Shown here: one piece after another, positions 37,821 to 51,882 of the stretch
Layout of the letters: each line of letters starts with the position of its first letter
How positions within the stretch are numbered: position 1 is the first letter of the stretch
From: Piromyces finnis
Taxonomy: Eukaryota > Neocallimastigomycota > Neocallimastigomycetes > Neocallimastigales > Neocallimastigaceae
Length of the DNA: 64,000 bases
Direction of reading: 5' to 3'
Assembly (NCBI GenBank): GCA_002104945.1
Contig: MCFH01000006.1
Coordinates: forward strand, 1,033,001-1,097,000
The notes under the pieces: model-generated
What the model saw: the letters and a program-made list of their open reading frames with translations, nothing else
What the model was told of the DNA's origin: nothing
The model's database searches: none
Made by a program: the position numbers and the translations under genes

Positions 37821-38004
37821 TTATTTATTTATTTTTTTAATAGGCATTTCTATTTATGAAAACATTATTTAACTTAAAAAGTATATAATTATAATATTAT
37901 TAATTATAAATATAATACCTTAATAATATTAGTCTTTTTAAAGACTTTCTTTATTACTTAATTATTAAAAAACCGAAATGTCTTTACAACAATAAATATT
38001 TTAT
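36834..38004. other. Intergenic DNA with trinucleotide microsatellites
   Basis: It contains (ATA)n at ~37,325-37,370, (TAT)n at ~37,476-37,523 and ~37,567-37,595, then (CTT)n passing into (ATT)n at ~37,745-37,820. Leu/Phe-rich reading frames here are repeat artefacts. It lies between convergent genes. Confidence 0.6.
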
Positions 38005-39964
38005 TTAAAATGGTGAATAATTTTCTTTTACTGGAGAAGTTGTTAACTTAACTAATGGCATAGCAAAATATTGTTTCCATATTCTTTTTGTATAATGAAC
38101 TAAATTTTCATATTGTAATACAAGTCTTCTAAGTTCTGACTGTTGACTTGGAGTAGATAAAATAATATGAAGATGGGCAAATAAAGTTGCATCCAAATAA
38201 GTTGGTCTTTATAAAACAAAAAGGTAAAAATTTATTTAGTTTATTAATATATTAATTAATTATTAAATAATATATTTTATTTTTACCTTTCACCAAAGAA
38301 AAATTGATTTGAAGATATTTTTTCAGATATAGCTTCTAAAGTCATTTTTGCTTGTAAATAAATCTAAAGATTTTATATATAAAAATATATATATATATAT
38401 TTAATATTTCTAAATTAATAAATTTATATATTAAAAATAAAAATATTTAAATATTAATTTAATACTAACATCTTCATCCTTAAGAACACATTTTTTGGAT
38501 AACAATGATTTTATAATTTTTCTCTTTTCAAGATATGCAAGAATATAAGAAAATGGCTTAGGATATAAATGATGATATTCATCTAAAGTTAATGTTTTAA
38601 AGTTGACTTCATCACACCATTTATTATATAACTATAAATATAAAATTATTGTTATTATTATTATTATTACTATTACTCATTATTTATCATTCATCATTTA
38701 AAATAACAATTACCCAAGCAAGAGTTAATTTTTCTTCAACTAATGAAGAAAAGGCTTTTTCTATCGATTCGTTTTCTTCAGATAATAATTGTTTTGTTTC
38801 AGACTTTTTAAAAAAAAAAATAAAAATAAAATATTCAATTAATTTCTAATAAATATTTTTTTAAAAAAATTTTCAAATATTTAATTTACATTAAATTTTG
38901 AAATTTCTTCCAATAATCCTCTTCCTGATAATAATTCGCCTTTTTCATTTATTAAAAATGGTAATTTTCCTGTTGTTATTATTATTTTCAATTGAATGTT
39001 GTAAATATAAAAATATTTATCATTATTATTATTATTACTAAAGAATATAGATAATAAAAATATTTAACAGAAAATTTTATTTTAAACTTTATAATACCTG
39101 AAGGAGACATTCCTGGCTCACTACAATGCATTGTTATATGTTCATATTTTGAAAATAAAAGAATGGTCTAATATTATTTAAGATATAAATTTTATTTATT
39201 AATACTATGATTATTTTTATCTATTCATTTTTATTTTTATTTTTATAGAATTAAATAGCATTAAAATATAAAAGGGCTTTTAAAATTACTTGAATCTTTA
39301 AAGAATCAATATCCATTGAAGCACCATCTCTACCTTGAGTACGATTTGGTGGTGGATATATATAAAGAATTGGAACCTTTCTTTCATTCAAAATTGGTTT
39401 TGGTACATGGATTTCGGGATATTCAATTAATGGAAATTTTGAGGGAATAGCTCTTATGGTTTGGTATAAATTCACTGAATTTGATTTTATAATTTCAAGA
39501 TATGGAATATTAATTATTGTTTGATAGTAATCATTAATTATTTCTCTATTTAAAGTATTCCTAACAAATAATAAATATTGTTTTTTTGGTTCATGGTATA
39601 GATATTTTCTGGAAAGAATTTTACAATGTTTATACTGATCATTAAAATCAACAATAGTTCCCCGAAAAGCATTACATAATATTTTTTCGATAAGTTCAAA
39701 AATAGCAAAATCATCTTTAATGTCTTTTCTTACTTTATTATATTTCATTATTTGAAGAGTTTTTTTATTAATTTTATTTTGAACTTGCTCATCGCTCTCA
39801 TTTTTATCTTTTTTTTCAGTATTTCTTATATTTTTAATAGGTAAATTAATTGCTGATATTTTTGTCTTTAATGTATCAATACTGTTGAAAGAATCTTTAT
39901 TCTCTACTAAAATTGATTTAAAAGCTTTACAAATATAGGTTAAAGCTTGTTCCGTTACTTCCAT
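38005..39964 (-). CDS. Metaxin / Sam35-Sam37 family outer-membrane sorting protein (451 aa)
   Basis: Seven exons join in frame: 39964-39290, 39167-39098, 38969-38890, 38803-38714, 38631-38470, 38363-38287, 38206-38005 (1,356 nt). Residues ~175-260 carry the metaxin GST-N-like segment: FPLIEYPEIHVP, VPILYIYPPP, SLKIQTILLFSKYEHI, GMSPSGKLPFLINEKGELLSG. The C-terminal part (FFFGERPTYLDATLFAHLHIIL, LRRLVLQYENLVHYTKRI) is the GST-C-like helical core. These proteins are SAM-complex subunits that insert beta-barrel proteins into the mitochondrial outer membrane; here that would be the hydrogenosome. About 170 N-terminal Lys/Asn/Ile-rich residues have no clear counterpart. Sam35 versus Sam37/metaxin cannot be settled by eye. 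Confidence 0.8.
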
Positions 39965-41473
39965 ATTGTAGTTTACTCTATTTAAACTTTTTAATTATAA
40001 AATAATAATGATAATAATAATAATGATGAAAAAAAAAAAAAAAAAAAAAAAGAGTTCTTTTAATTAAATAGTGTAAACTACTAAAATAACTACAATTTTT
40101 TAAACCTTCCCAAATATTAATAATTAATTAATAATTGTTTTTTGTTTTTTGTTTTTTTTATTTTTTTTTTTTTTTTTAATAAATATATATAATAGATATT
40201 CTTAATTATTAAAAAAATTAAAAAAATATTAGATTTTTTTTATGAACAATTGAATTAGATAATATTGATGGTTTGATTATTATTGGATAATATACAAATT
40301 TTTAGTTATTTAATTTTAAATGAATAATCCTTATTTTAACTATAATCAAAATCAAAATATAAAAAAAAAAAATTTTTTTTAAACACTTAAAAATTATATA
40401 AATTTCTTTTATTTTATTTCATTTTTGTGATATTATTTTATTGATAATTATTTTTTTATTTTTACTATAATTATTATATCATTGATATTATACTTTGGAT
40501 TTGTACTATTATTAATTAGCCAGTATAATGTTAATTAATAATAATTATAATTATTGTGTTATTATTATTTCTTTTTATTTTATGTCTTTTTTTTTTTTTT
40601 GTTCTTAAAAAATATATATAAAAAAAAAAGTTAAAAAAAAAAAAAACATTTTTTTTAACAACCAAGTTTGTTTGTTTGTTTGTTTTTGTTTTTTTGTTTT
40701 TTTGTTTTTTTTTTTAATTTTTAAGAACTATTTAATAAAGGCTTGTAACCATTATATAAACCTTTTTCTACAATGCAAAAGAATTTGTTAATGTGAGTTG
40801 GTATCTTTAATGAATTATTGTGTTAATAATATATTTGAAATACTACATCTTATCATTACTATTACAACTTCTTTATGATTTTTAAAAATTAATAAATTAA
40901 TAGTAATAATATACAAAATCCATAAAAATAAATAATCAATATATTTTAAATTCATTAAGTAATATTAATGAATTATTCATTAATTTTATATTTTTAAATT
41001 ATATATTATTTAAATATTTTTATTTGTTTAGTTGTTGTAATATCTCTTTATATAAAAAATTAACTATTTATCAAATATATGTTTTAATTTGTCAAAAAAA
41101 ATAAAATAAAAATAAAAAGACAATAAATAATTTTGTAAATTAAAAAAGAAATATTTTATATATTCTACTTTGTAAAAAACTATTATAGTAAAATGGAAAT
41201 AAGAATAAAATAAAATATTATTACAATTTCTATTACATTGTTATTTATAACTTTTTAAATATATTTATTAGCTTTTAAAATAAAAATAAAGTAATTAGAT
41301 ATTGTTTAAAAGAAAATAAAATTAATCTTATTTTCTTTTTTTATGAATTATGATGTTTCAAAATATTCTAATGTAATTATGTTGTTTATGAATAATGTTC
41401 AGGTAAATATTTAAAAAATAAAAAAGACTTTTAATTTATTTTACCTACATAAACAATTTACATCTTAGTCAAT
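39965..41473. other. Intergenic DNA
   Basis: About 1.5 kb between two minus-strand genes, with long A and T runs and a (TTTG)n-like patch near 40,665-40,710. No gene is seen. Confidence 0.55.
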
Positions 41474-44400
41474 TTACCACTTTCTTAATCTAGAGTTACC
41501 CCACTTTCTTTCACCTCCAGCACCAGAGTTACTTTCAGATCTTTCCATATCACCACTATTCATTCTTCTACCTGAGTTTGAGCTACCAGATCTACCCATA
41601 TTGAAAGCAGCTGGAGCCTTGTTACCTCTCATACTTCCTTGTCTACCAGATCCAGAATTACTACCAGATCTACCCATACTACTGTCATCAGCGAATTTTC
41701 CACTACCACTACGCATTCTGTTATTTCTAGCACTCTTTCTGCTTGAGAAGGCAGTAGTCCAACCATCATCATCAGCTGGAGCAGCTTGAGCTTGACGTTG
41801 TGGTGGAACATATTTTTCACCGGAACTAGTTCTATCAGCAAGACTCTTTGGTCTCCAAGCATTACTGCTACCAGTACTTGCGCTAGTGGCCATTTCCTTA
41901 TCTCTCATCATCTTTTGTTCAGCACGAAGTTCAGCTTCTCTTTGCTTTTCAGTTTGAAGTTCCAATAATCTTCTTTCTTCAGCAGCCTTTTGTTCCTTTT
42001 CTTTTCTTTCACGTTCCTTTCTATCTTCTTCTTCAATTCTCTTTCTTTCAATTTCTTCAAGGGCTCTTCTGCTTTCTTCTTCCTTAATCTTCTTTCTTTT
42101 TTCATCAACCTTTCTCATTCTGTAACTTTCCTTTCTAATAAACATAGCTTGATCATATTCAGCTTGAGCTACAGCCTTAATTAATTCAGTACGACGCTTG
42201 ATAATTAATTCCTTGTAACTCTTGAAATCTTCGAACATTCTTAACATACTCTTCTTTAACTTCATACCTTCTTCATGCTTAACCTTAGCAACTTCAAGTT
42301 GATGTTTACATAAAGCAACATAATGAGCACGATCAGTTTTCTTTTGTTCTTCATAATCCTTCTTTAATAATGGAATTTCTTCAATACGGTAAGCTCTGTC
42401 AGTGTAATCAAGACGCTTAGTAAGTTGTTCAATCTTCTTTTGTCTTTCGCGCTTTTCTTCTTCAGCTTGCTTAATTTGAAGTTCCTTTAATTTAGCAGTA
42501 TCAAGACTTTCAAGATCTTCTGGTTTAATATTAACATTCTTTTGTCTGGCTTCTTCAGCAAGCTTTTCAGCAAGTTTTCTAGCTTCAGCTTTTTCAGCTT
42601 CAATACGAATTTTGTTAATACGTTCTTCTTCTCTCTTTTTAGCTTCTTCAGCAAGTTTAGCTTTCTTAGCTTCTTCTTCTTGCTTCTTTTGAGCAGCACG
42701 CTTCATTTGTTCTTCTTCTTCGCGTTGAGTGTTTTCTTGTTCCTTGTGTTCCTTCTTCTTTTCAATAATCTTAATACGTTCATTAATGATTTCCTTTTCC
42801 TTTTGAAGGTTTTCAAGAGCATTCTTAATAGCAATTTCCTTACTTTCTCTCTTGATATCAGCAGTTTCTGGGTTAATTAATAAAATGACAGTTTGAAGGC
42901 GCTTAGCAAGTCTAGCTAATTGCATACGCATTTGTTCAGATGGTAAAGATTGGAGTCTTGGTCCTTCTGAAATAGATCCCTTACTAGAAATAAATGGATC
43001 ATTTCCGAAAGTTAAACTTTGAGTTTCATGGTTAATACGAATATTTAATTCATTCTTCTTACAACCATTCATAATAAACTTTTCAATAGCAAAGGAATCG
43101 TAAGCTTCATTGTTAATTAAGTTAACAACGGTGTCAATCTTAATAGTTGTGTAAATTTGAGATAATTGTTGTAATAATCTGGTTAAAATAACCTTATATA
43201 ATGGTTGAATGTATTTGTTAAGATCTTCATTACTAGATAACTTTTCAATGATTGGCTTAATTTTCTTACCAAAGGATAATGGGTGGAAACGAACTTCTAA
43301 GATATTGTAAAGTTCCTTTAATTCATTTGAAACATGAGATAAAACATTCTTTTCAAGGGCTTCTCTAATAAGAATTTCTCTAGTTGGAACAGTATTGACT
43401 CTAAGTAAACTACAAAGTCTTTGAAGCTTAGATCTGTCATCAATATCATTATGAGTTTTAGCAGTAGTAATGATTGGAATAGCTAAAGCTGACATTAAAA
43501 CAACAGAAGCCATTTTACTAAGTTCTTCTTCAGTAGCATTTTCTCTACGTCTACTTAAAGTGAAGTACTTACTCCAAGCAGCAGCGTGGAATAAATAGTT
43601 TTCACTAACAAGGAATACCTTTGCTAACTTTTCATAATAATTAATTAACATTTCATCCTTTGGTGGCTTCTTTGAAAGATCTAATAAATTGTAAATATCT
43701 TCAACAGACTTGTAAGCTTCTTGCCAGAATTCTAATTCAGCAGCAACATTTAATTGGATAAAACGGACTTCTAAGTGACGTTTTAATGATTCTTCCTTAT
43801 TTAAATCAATGGAATTTGGTTGATTAGCATACTTTAAAGTTGTTTGTAAATGAAGACGAAGAGAATCACATAAACGATGGAATTCATTTCTACGTTGGTA
43901 TTTTAAACAGAAATCAAAGGCTTGTTTAACAACTTCCTATAATTTTTAAAAAAAAACAAAAAAATATTTAGAATCTATGATTATTAATCATTTAAAAAAA
44001 TATAACTTACTTGATATAAATCTTCTAAACGAGAATTATTTCTTAAAATATCTAATGCTGTACGGTAAGCTTCCCATAAGAACTTTAACCATGGGGTAAC
44101 AACTTCTCTGTTAGTTCTATCCTTACCAACTTCACTACTAACAGAACTTAATAAAATTGATTCTGGAGTTTCAGAAGCTTCAAGATCTTCAATTGAATCT
44201 AAAGTAATCTTATCAGCCTTAGCTTGAGCTTTTTCAAGTTCCATTTCAGATAATTTAATGAAGGAATCAATGTTTTTCTATAAATAAAATAATATCATTT
44301 TATAATTTTAATATTATGTTTTTTTGTTTATTTAATTCTCTATATTTCTTGATCTTTTACATACCTTGATACTATCAACACATCTCTTAATGTTAATATC

Positions 44401-45088
44401 ATTTCCTTGGATTAAACAAATATTCTTAAATTGATGAAGAGCTTCCTTTGCCATTTTACCTTTTCTTAATTTTACAGCAAGTTCAACATACTTTTCAACA
44501 ATTGGTTCTAAAATGACAAGAGAAATAATACGATTCTTCTTTACCATAATAACATCATGTAATAATTGAAGAGCAGTTTCTTCTTGTTTAGCACGAATAA
44601 GTTCTATTTGAAGAACGCATTATTAATTAAAAAATTAAAGTTAGTATTTTTTTTATAATCTAACTTAATTAAATTTTTATTTCAAATATTGTTTATTGCT
44701 CTACTAAAAAAAAGTATTATTTTAATCTATTCAAAATTTTGCTTGATCTTCTTGCTGAATTATAAATTTAATTTGATTTATTATTTGTTTTTTATTTCAT
44801 ATATTTTTATTGTAGTTCATTTTAATTATTCTTATACTTATATTAATTTCAAAACGATTAATTAATGATTGTTTATTTAATGATTATTTGTTTACATCTT
44901 TTTTGAAATTAAAAAAAAATAAAAAATTGAATCTTATTTTACTATATTTTCATCTTTCTTAATATTTATATATTTGAATTATTTATTGAATATTTAAAAT
45001 CATAACTAAATATTATTTTTTCCATTAATCATTTAATACCTTCAGCTCTCTTAAGAGCATTTTCTGGTCTTTGATAATATTGAACCAT
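41474..45088 (-). CDS. TIF32: Translation initiation factor eIF3 subunit a (1,005 aa)
   Basis: Four exons join in frame: 45088-45040, 44603-44365, 44277-44011, 43936-41474 (3,018 nt). It starts [19 protein letters not shown], the conserved eIF3a N-terminus. TPR/PCI-type helices follow ([62 protein letters not shown] around residues 320-500). Then come a long charged coiled coil and the conserved [20 protein letters not shown] motif. The C-terminus (last ~110 residues) is Ser/Gly/Arg-rich. eIF3a scaffolds the cytosolic eIF3 complex on the 40S subunit. G+C is higher than in neighbours, as expected for a highly expressed gene. The ~436-bp first intron is the longest in the gene. Confidence 0.95.
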
Positions 45089-45544
45089 CTTGTATACGAT
45101 TTTTTTTATAAATATTTATATATATTAATTAATTATTAATCAATTTGATGTTTTGATATTTTTTATTATCCTCAGTTTATATATGATTCTACAACTTCAT
45201 ATAATGCTTCGGAATCTGCGTTAATATCAACTAATATGAGCTTTAATGAACTTTTTAAATTATTTATATATATATTAAGTTCGCTCAATTATCTGTGCAA
45301 GAAAAAAAAATTGAAAATTTATTGTGTATATTAAAAAAAAAAAAAATAATGGCTGATTGATTTTTAAAATTTTATTGGTTGTTATATGTTTTTTCATCCA
45401 AATATCAATTTACATTATATATTATATTATATATTAGTTTATATTTTGCGTTTAAATTGAATATAAATTTATGTACATACATTATTGTATTTTGTATAAC
45501 AAATACATTTGATTATTTATTTATTTATTTATTTAGTTAGTTAG

Positions 45545-45612
<68 letters not shown>

Positions 45613-45879
45613 TAAATTTAATAAATAAATATAAATTAATCATTAATTAGCATTATCTATTAATTAGCACTATCTCTTGTATAAAAAAAAAAATAGTTAC
45701 TACTTTTTTTGGTAATTAAAAATCCTTATTTATTATTTTAATTACATATATTACCAATCATATATTTAATAATATCAATGTAATATACATAAACTTTTAA
45801 ATATTAAATAATTTTAAATTATTATATTAATTATTTTGTTAAACAGTTTATAAAAGTAAAATTACTTTGTAAATATAAT
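45089..45879. other. Divergent promoter region of eIF3a and PUF60 genes
   Basis: 790 bp between head-to-head genes. It holds the TTTA/TTAG microsatellite listed next and A/T tracts. No distinct TATA box can be singled out. Confidence 0.5.
45511..45612. repeat. (TTAT)n microsatellite with TTAG variants
   Basis: About 25 tetranucleotide units, interrupted by three TTAG units. Confidence 0.92.
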
Positions 45880-46106
45880 ATGGAAGGAATAGAAAATAAA
45901 GACAATAATATTATTGATGATAGAAACAAAGCAAATGGTTGGAATAACGAAAGTAAAATATATAAATAAATGATATATAATATAAAAATAATATAAAAAT
46001 ATAAAAAAAAGTAAAAAAGAACATATTAATAATACTAATTTCTTTAAAAAATAGGTAGTAATGAAATGCAAGTAGTGGATCCAACAAAAAAACTTGATGT
46101 AACTTT

Positions 46107-46141
<35 letters not shown>

Positions 46142-48268
46142 TAAAATTATATATACAGACATTTTACAAATAATTTAAAATTAAAATGATTATTATGTTT
46201 AATTTATACAGGACAGTTCTTTAACCGAAAATCAAAAAATGCGTTTAGAACAAGCAAGAGCATATATAGAAATTCAGAATAAAAAAGTATTTGAAATTTT
46301 GAATAATAATTACTTAATTTATTACATAAATTATAAATATGTTATTTCCTTATAAATTATATCATTATATTATCATTATTGGTTTAATAATTCATATTTA
46401 TTTAAAATATAACACTTTTTAAATACATAAAAACTCATTGTATTATACTAAATATAATATAAAGTATGAAGAAGAGCCCCAAACTATTATCAATTCTACA
46501 TTATCTTCAGCATTTAATAAAGATAATACTGGAAATGAAGCACGTACTCTTTCAATTTTATGCAGAATATATGTTGGATCTATATTTTACGATCTCACAG
46601 AACAAAATATCAGAAGCGTTTTTGCACCATATGGAAGTATAAAAGGTATTAATTTAAAAATTGATCCTTCTACAGGAAAACACAATGGATATTGTTTCAT
46701 TGATTACGATTTACCAGAAGCAGCATTCCTCGCAGTTGAAAAAATGAATGGATCTGATTTTGGTGGAAGGTAAATCATAATTCATTTATATCGTTATAAT
46801 TTAATAAAAAAAAATACATACATGCGTATTAATCTTTGATATTATTATAATTTTTAATAATATCACCTACATTGTATTATTAAATTAATAAAAATTTAAT
46901 TAATTTAAATAAATTAAATAGAAAAATAAAAGTCGGAAGACCATTTAATTTTGATATAAATTTAGTACAAACATTACCAAAACCATCACCTTCAAGAATT
47001 TACATTGCAAATGTAAATGAATATTTAACTGAAGATAATTTAAAAAGTCTTTTTACACCTTTTGGAGAAATTGAACAATGCTCATTAATTGTATGTTTTA
47101 TTATAATAGCAACGATATTATATATTTTAATAATAATTAATAACAATGATAATTTCTATAATATATAATGTTTAAATTTATTTTCTTCTAACAGCCTGAT
47201 CCAATAACAAGAAAACATAAAGGTTGCGGGTAAGAAAAGGATATTTATTCATAAAATATATATTTTTAACAATAAATACTATTACATATAAGTATAAAAT
47301 AAATATTTCAACATTAAAATGAACTTTTAATAAATAAAAAAAACGAAAATTTAAAAATTAGATTTATTGAATTTAAAAATGAAGATAATGCTACATCAGC
47401 TGTAATTAATATGAGTGGTTTCGTAATTGGAGAACAAGCTTTTCAAGTAAGAAAAAGTATTATAGGTGGACCAATGCCTGAAGGAATGAAGGCTTTAGAT
47501 AAAATACCAGTACTTTCATCAAATATACCAGCTGACGTATGGGAAACAGCAAACTCAATTAATAATAACATAGGTTTGTAATAAATATTATTATAAAAAG
47601 TAAAGTTAATCAATTTCAATATATTAATGATATAACACCATTAATAAAATTAGCTGCAGTTCCAAATAAGAATCCAATAAATCATTTAGATCAAAATCCA
47701 GAATTAGAAAAAATAAATAAACAAGAAGAACAAATGTCATTGGAAGAGAATATGTCAATTAGTGCTAGTCAAAGATTATCAATAATGCAAAAATTAGCTA
47801 GACGTGACAATGATAGTACAGTTGTATTGTTAGAAAACATGGTTACCGCAAATGAAATAGATGAAGAATTACAATCCGAAATTACATCTGAATGTAGTAA
47901 ATATGGTGAAGTTACTAAAGTTGTTGTATGGATTGTACCAGAATCACCATCAGATGAAGTTAGAATATTTATTCAATTTAATACCACTGAAGGTAATATA
48001 ATATAATTAAAAGATTTTTAATTTAAATATAGAATATAAATATATAAATTTAATTTATTAAACCTATGTATTTTAATATAATATTATAACAATTTTAACA
48101 ATAATATAATAATGAAATATAATTAATATTATTAAAAAAAAAAAAAAAAAAAAAATAGCTGCAGCAAAGGCAAATTCTGAATTAAATGGTAGATACTTTG
48201 GTGGTAGACAATTAAAGGCAAAATTATATGATTTAGAAAAGTTCAATGAAAAAGATTATGCTCAATAA
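45880..48268 (+). CDS. PUF60: Poly(U)-binding splicing factor PUF60 homologue (453 aa)
   Basis: Nine exons join in frame: 45880-45952, 46055-46098, 46212-46286, 46465-46769, 46922-47090, 47195-47229, 47362-47573, 47654-47992, 48159-48268 (1,362 nt). Two canonical RRMs are visible. RRM1 has RIYVGSIFYDL and GYCFIDYDLPEAA. RRM2 has RIYIANVNEYL and GCGFIEFKNEDNA. A C-terminal UHM (U2AF-homology) domain follows SASQRLSIMQKLARR, with STVVLLENMVTANEIDEELQ and LNGRYFGGRQLKAKLYD. This order is specific to PUF60, which binds 3' splice-site pyrimidine tracts with U2AF in the nucleus. It fits a genome whose introns are extremely A+T rich. Confidence 0.93.
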
Positions 48269-49209
48269 CTTTGAACTACAAATAATTATTAAAATATATA
48301 AAAAGAAATAAATATATATATAATAAAAAATGTAAAATGTATTGTATTAGCTAATATCCTATATATGTGAATTAATTAACTAAACATATTATTAATCATT
48401 TTTATATTTGCACATGCACTTAAAAAATATATCCAAATAATATGGAATAAATAAAGAATATCGACTTTTACTAAAAAATAATAATTTGAGATTCATCCTT
48501 TTTATATTATTCTATGTTTTTTTTTTTTTTTTTAACTTTTTTTTTTTTTTTAATCAATTAATTATATATTATTTGTTATATAAATATATCATTCAAATAA
48601 TAATTTTAACACATACAAGATTATCTATTATTTAAAAATAAAATATATATATATATATATAATATGTAATCTTACTAGATATAATTTACATTTAAAAATA
48701 TTGTGATATTGACTTTATAAAAAAAAAAAAAAACTATCAATTAAATATTAATATCATTAAAAACGAAAAAAAAAAAATAAAATGGTATTTATTATCAACA
48801 CATAAAGAAAAAGAAGAATTTCATTTCATTTTTTATCAAAAAAAAAAAAAAAAAAAAAGATATTACATTAAATAAAAAAAAAAAAAAAATATGTTTTAAA
48901 AAATAGGTATATTATATTTATTATACATTGTAATAAATATTATCATTATTACTTTAAAAGTTTGTTTTGGTTTAAAATTATATTTTTAAAAATATAAATT
49001 TGATAAAAAGTGATGTAATAAATAAATAAAAATCTATTTTAACCTTTGCTGGGAAAATATTAATTTAAAATAAGTATCTATTAATTTTATATGAGTATGT
49101 ATATATTTTTGTTTTGTCGATATTTTTGTTTGTTAAAGTAATTACTTTACAAGGCTTCTAAGTTATATCTATTTATAAACAATTTAACTAGAATGTTTTT
49201 GAATTTATT
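48269..49209. other. Convergent intergenic DNA
   Basis: Two tail-to-tail genes share this region. Long A and T runs (48,518-48,552, 48,839-48,859) may serve both 3' ends. No gene is seen. Confidence 0.5.
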
Positions 49210-51583
49210 CTATGATAAACGACTTCTTATAGATGGTTTTGTGCTACTAAAGCTATAATTACTTTTTCTTTTTTTATATTTATTATCATAATTATTATTA
49301 TATGAATAATTGTTGTTATTATTCTTATTATAATTAGATTTATTTGATTTATAATCATTCTTTTTATATGAATAATCTTTATAATAATCATTCGAATACT
49401 CTGAATCATCATAATAATCTTGATAACTTCTTTTTTTATTTTGGCTTTTTTTATAATTATAATCGCTATTATAGTTATAATCATCACTATTATTACGACT
49501 TCGACTTGAATTATGACTGTGACTGTGATTATGACTATGACTATGTTTATAGTTACTATTGTTATTATTATTATTATGAGTATAAGAATGTTCCTTTTTT
49601 AAACTAAAGCTCTTTTGTTTCTTTTTATCAAAATGCCATGCTTCAAGTTCTTCACTTGTTATTGGTTGTGGATCTTCATTATTAATACTTAATGCGGATA
49701 CCTTAAATACTTTATTATACCTTCTTTCCTCACATTCCTATTTAAATATTGTTATTAATATATTAATTTTATTACCATTTAATATATAAGGAATATTTAT
49801 TATAAATCGTACATCACCAAAATGGCCTTCTAACCCACAATTGTAACAAAATCTACGAATATTTGATTTATATTTCTAAAATATATATATATATTAAAAA
49901 TAATTTCAAAATAAATAAATATATATATATATATAATAAATGAAAATACTTACAGATGCATTTATATTTAAATTATATCTTCTCCATAAATATGGGCATT
50001 GCTATTAAATAATTAATAAAAATTTTTTATTAAAAAAGAAAATAAAAAAAAAGGAATTTAAATATTTAATAATTACCACTGTATTATGATACTCATAACA
50101 GAATTTACAATCTTGTTTTTGCCATAAATTTGGACAATCCTAAAATTTTAATATTTATATTAATATAAATTAATAGGATTGAATAAAAATAAAATAATTA
50201 GGATCAATATACTACTTACTCTTGATTGATGACCAATACATGCACCTTTATTTTTTATAAGCAATACATTAAATTTGACATATGAAAAATAAATTATTAA
50301 TATTTACTATATTAAATATTTCTTATTGAATAAATATAAATTTCATTACATTTCAAACAAGCATTACTATAAGGGCATTTTAATGGATCATGATTGTCTT
50401 TACAAATAGGGCATAAAGTTTTCTGATTTAGTTAAGAAATAGTAAAAAAAAATATATGCATTAGTTTATTTATTAATAGTAATTATATAAATAAAAATAA
50501 TATATATAAAAATAAATAAGGATAGTATTATTTATCAAAAGCTACCTTTTGATCACAATCAATAGATAAATGACCTGTTTGTCTACAAAAGTAGCAAACG
50601 ACTTCTTTTTTTGCTTGAGGAGCAAAATATCTGGTTGTACCTTTCTATTATTTATTATTTATTAATATAAAAAAATTGTTATTCCCGATATACTATAAAA
50701 AAAAAGTATTTTTATATATTTCTAAAACTTGCATTCCAAACTTCATTATTTATCAAAACATAAATATGCATAAATTTATTTTATAAATAAAATTTACTTT
50801 ATTATCTAAGTCTTCTTCAAAATTCTCATCAACTACTGGTGATGCTGTAACAGATTTTTGTTCATCAAAACTATTAGGAAGAATAACATGTGTTATATAA
50901 TCCATAGAATCATTATCACTTGCTTCTTTTTGTAAATTTTCAGACTCTTCCGTATCCTCAACAGTTGTTATATTATTTAATGGTTGATTAGTAAAATCTT
51001 CAAATACTTCAATTTTATCTTCACTAAAATTACTGTCAGTATTAGTAATACTATCTTGTTTTATATTATTTAATGAAGAATTTGATAATCCAATTTTAGA
51101 ATCTATTTCACTATCACTGTCATCATCTACTTTTTTAATATTATTACTAACATCCTCATCATTCTCATCATCATTTTCTTCTTCACTATCTAAATTATAT
51201 ATATTTGAAAGGTCAGATTTAGAAATTGATTTTGTTTTAGCTTCATTATATATTGGGGCTGGAATAACATTTGCTGAATTTATTACTTTTGGTTTTTGTA
51301 AATTATTCTTATTGTTATTATCTATTATCTCATTGTCATTTTCAACTACTTTTTTTGAATTTGATAAAGTATCTGAACTTAATTCATTTTTTCTATTTTG
51401 TGAAGAACTTTTCTCTTGTTGTTTGTTTCCTATTAAATCAGAGGAATAATGAATTGCCGAAAGTAATTTATCTTCAATTTCAGAATCAATTTCATCTTCT
51501 TCTCCACTTTCTTCTGCTGGATCTTTATATAATTCATCTTCATATTCCATTAAATCTCTGTCATATTCATCGTAATAATCCAT
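49210..51583 (-). CDS. Air1/Air2-type zinc-knuckle protein, TRAMP RNA surveillance (~560 aa)
   Basis: Eight exons; the first is 51583-50798, the second 50644-50546, the last 49737-49210. Residues 1-262 are highly acidic and Ser-rich (MDYYDEYDRDLMEYEDELY). Five CCHC zinc knuckles follow in tandem, mostly one per exon: CYFCRQTGHLSIDC, CPICKDNHDPLKC, CLKCACIGHQSRDC, CKFCYEYHNTVQC and CYNCGLEGHFGDEC. The tail is Lys/Asn/Tyr/His-rich. Five knuckles in this arrangement are diagnostic of Air1/2 (ZCCHC7 in animals), which with a non-canonical poly(A) polymerase and the Mtr4 helicase forms the nuclear TRAMP complex. Knuckles 4-5 normally contact the polymerase. Confidence 0.87.
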
Positions 51584-51851
51584 TTTTAATAATCTTATGA
51601 TTTTATATTCTTAAAAATAATAGTTTATTGAATGACTGATATTAATTTTTTATAATACTGCTAATGATAAAAATAAATTATTTTCTAATAATACTTTTAT
51701 ATAATTTATTTCTAGGAAATTTAATTCAAATATTAATTGTTATATAATATATAGTATATATAATAAAAAAATAATAATTCTTTCTTATATAAATTGCTTT
51801 TACATTAATTCATTTCTTATTATTTAATATTCATTTAAAAAAAAAATAAAA

Positions 51852-51882
<31 letters not shown>

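Noticed and set aside
37422-37872. Leu/Phe-rich frames resembling membrane proteins
   Set aside because: They translate (TTA)n, (CTT)n and T tracts; no splice or composition support.
41601-42880. Several frames on both strands across eIF3a
   Set aside because: Shadows of the charged coiled-coil coding sequence.
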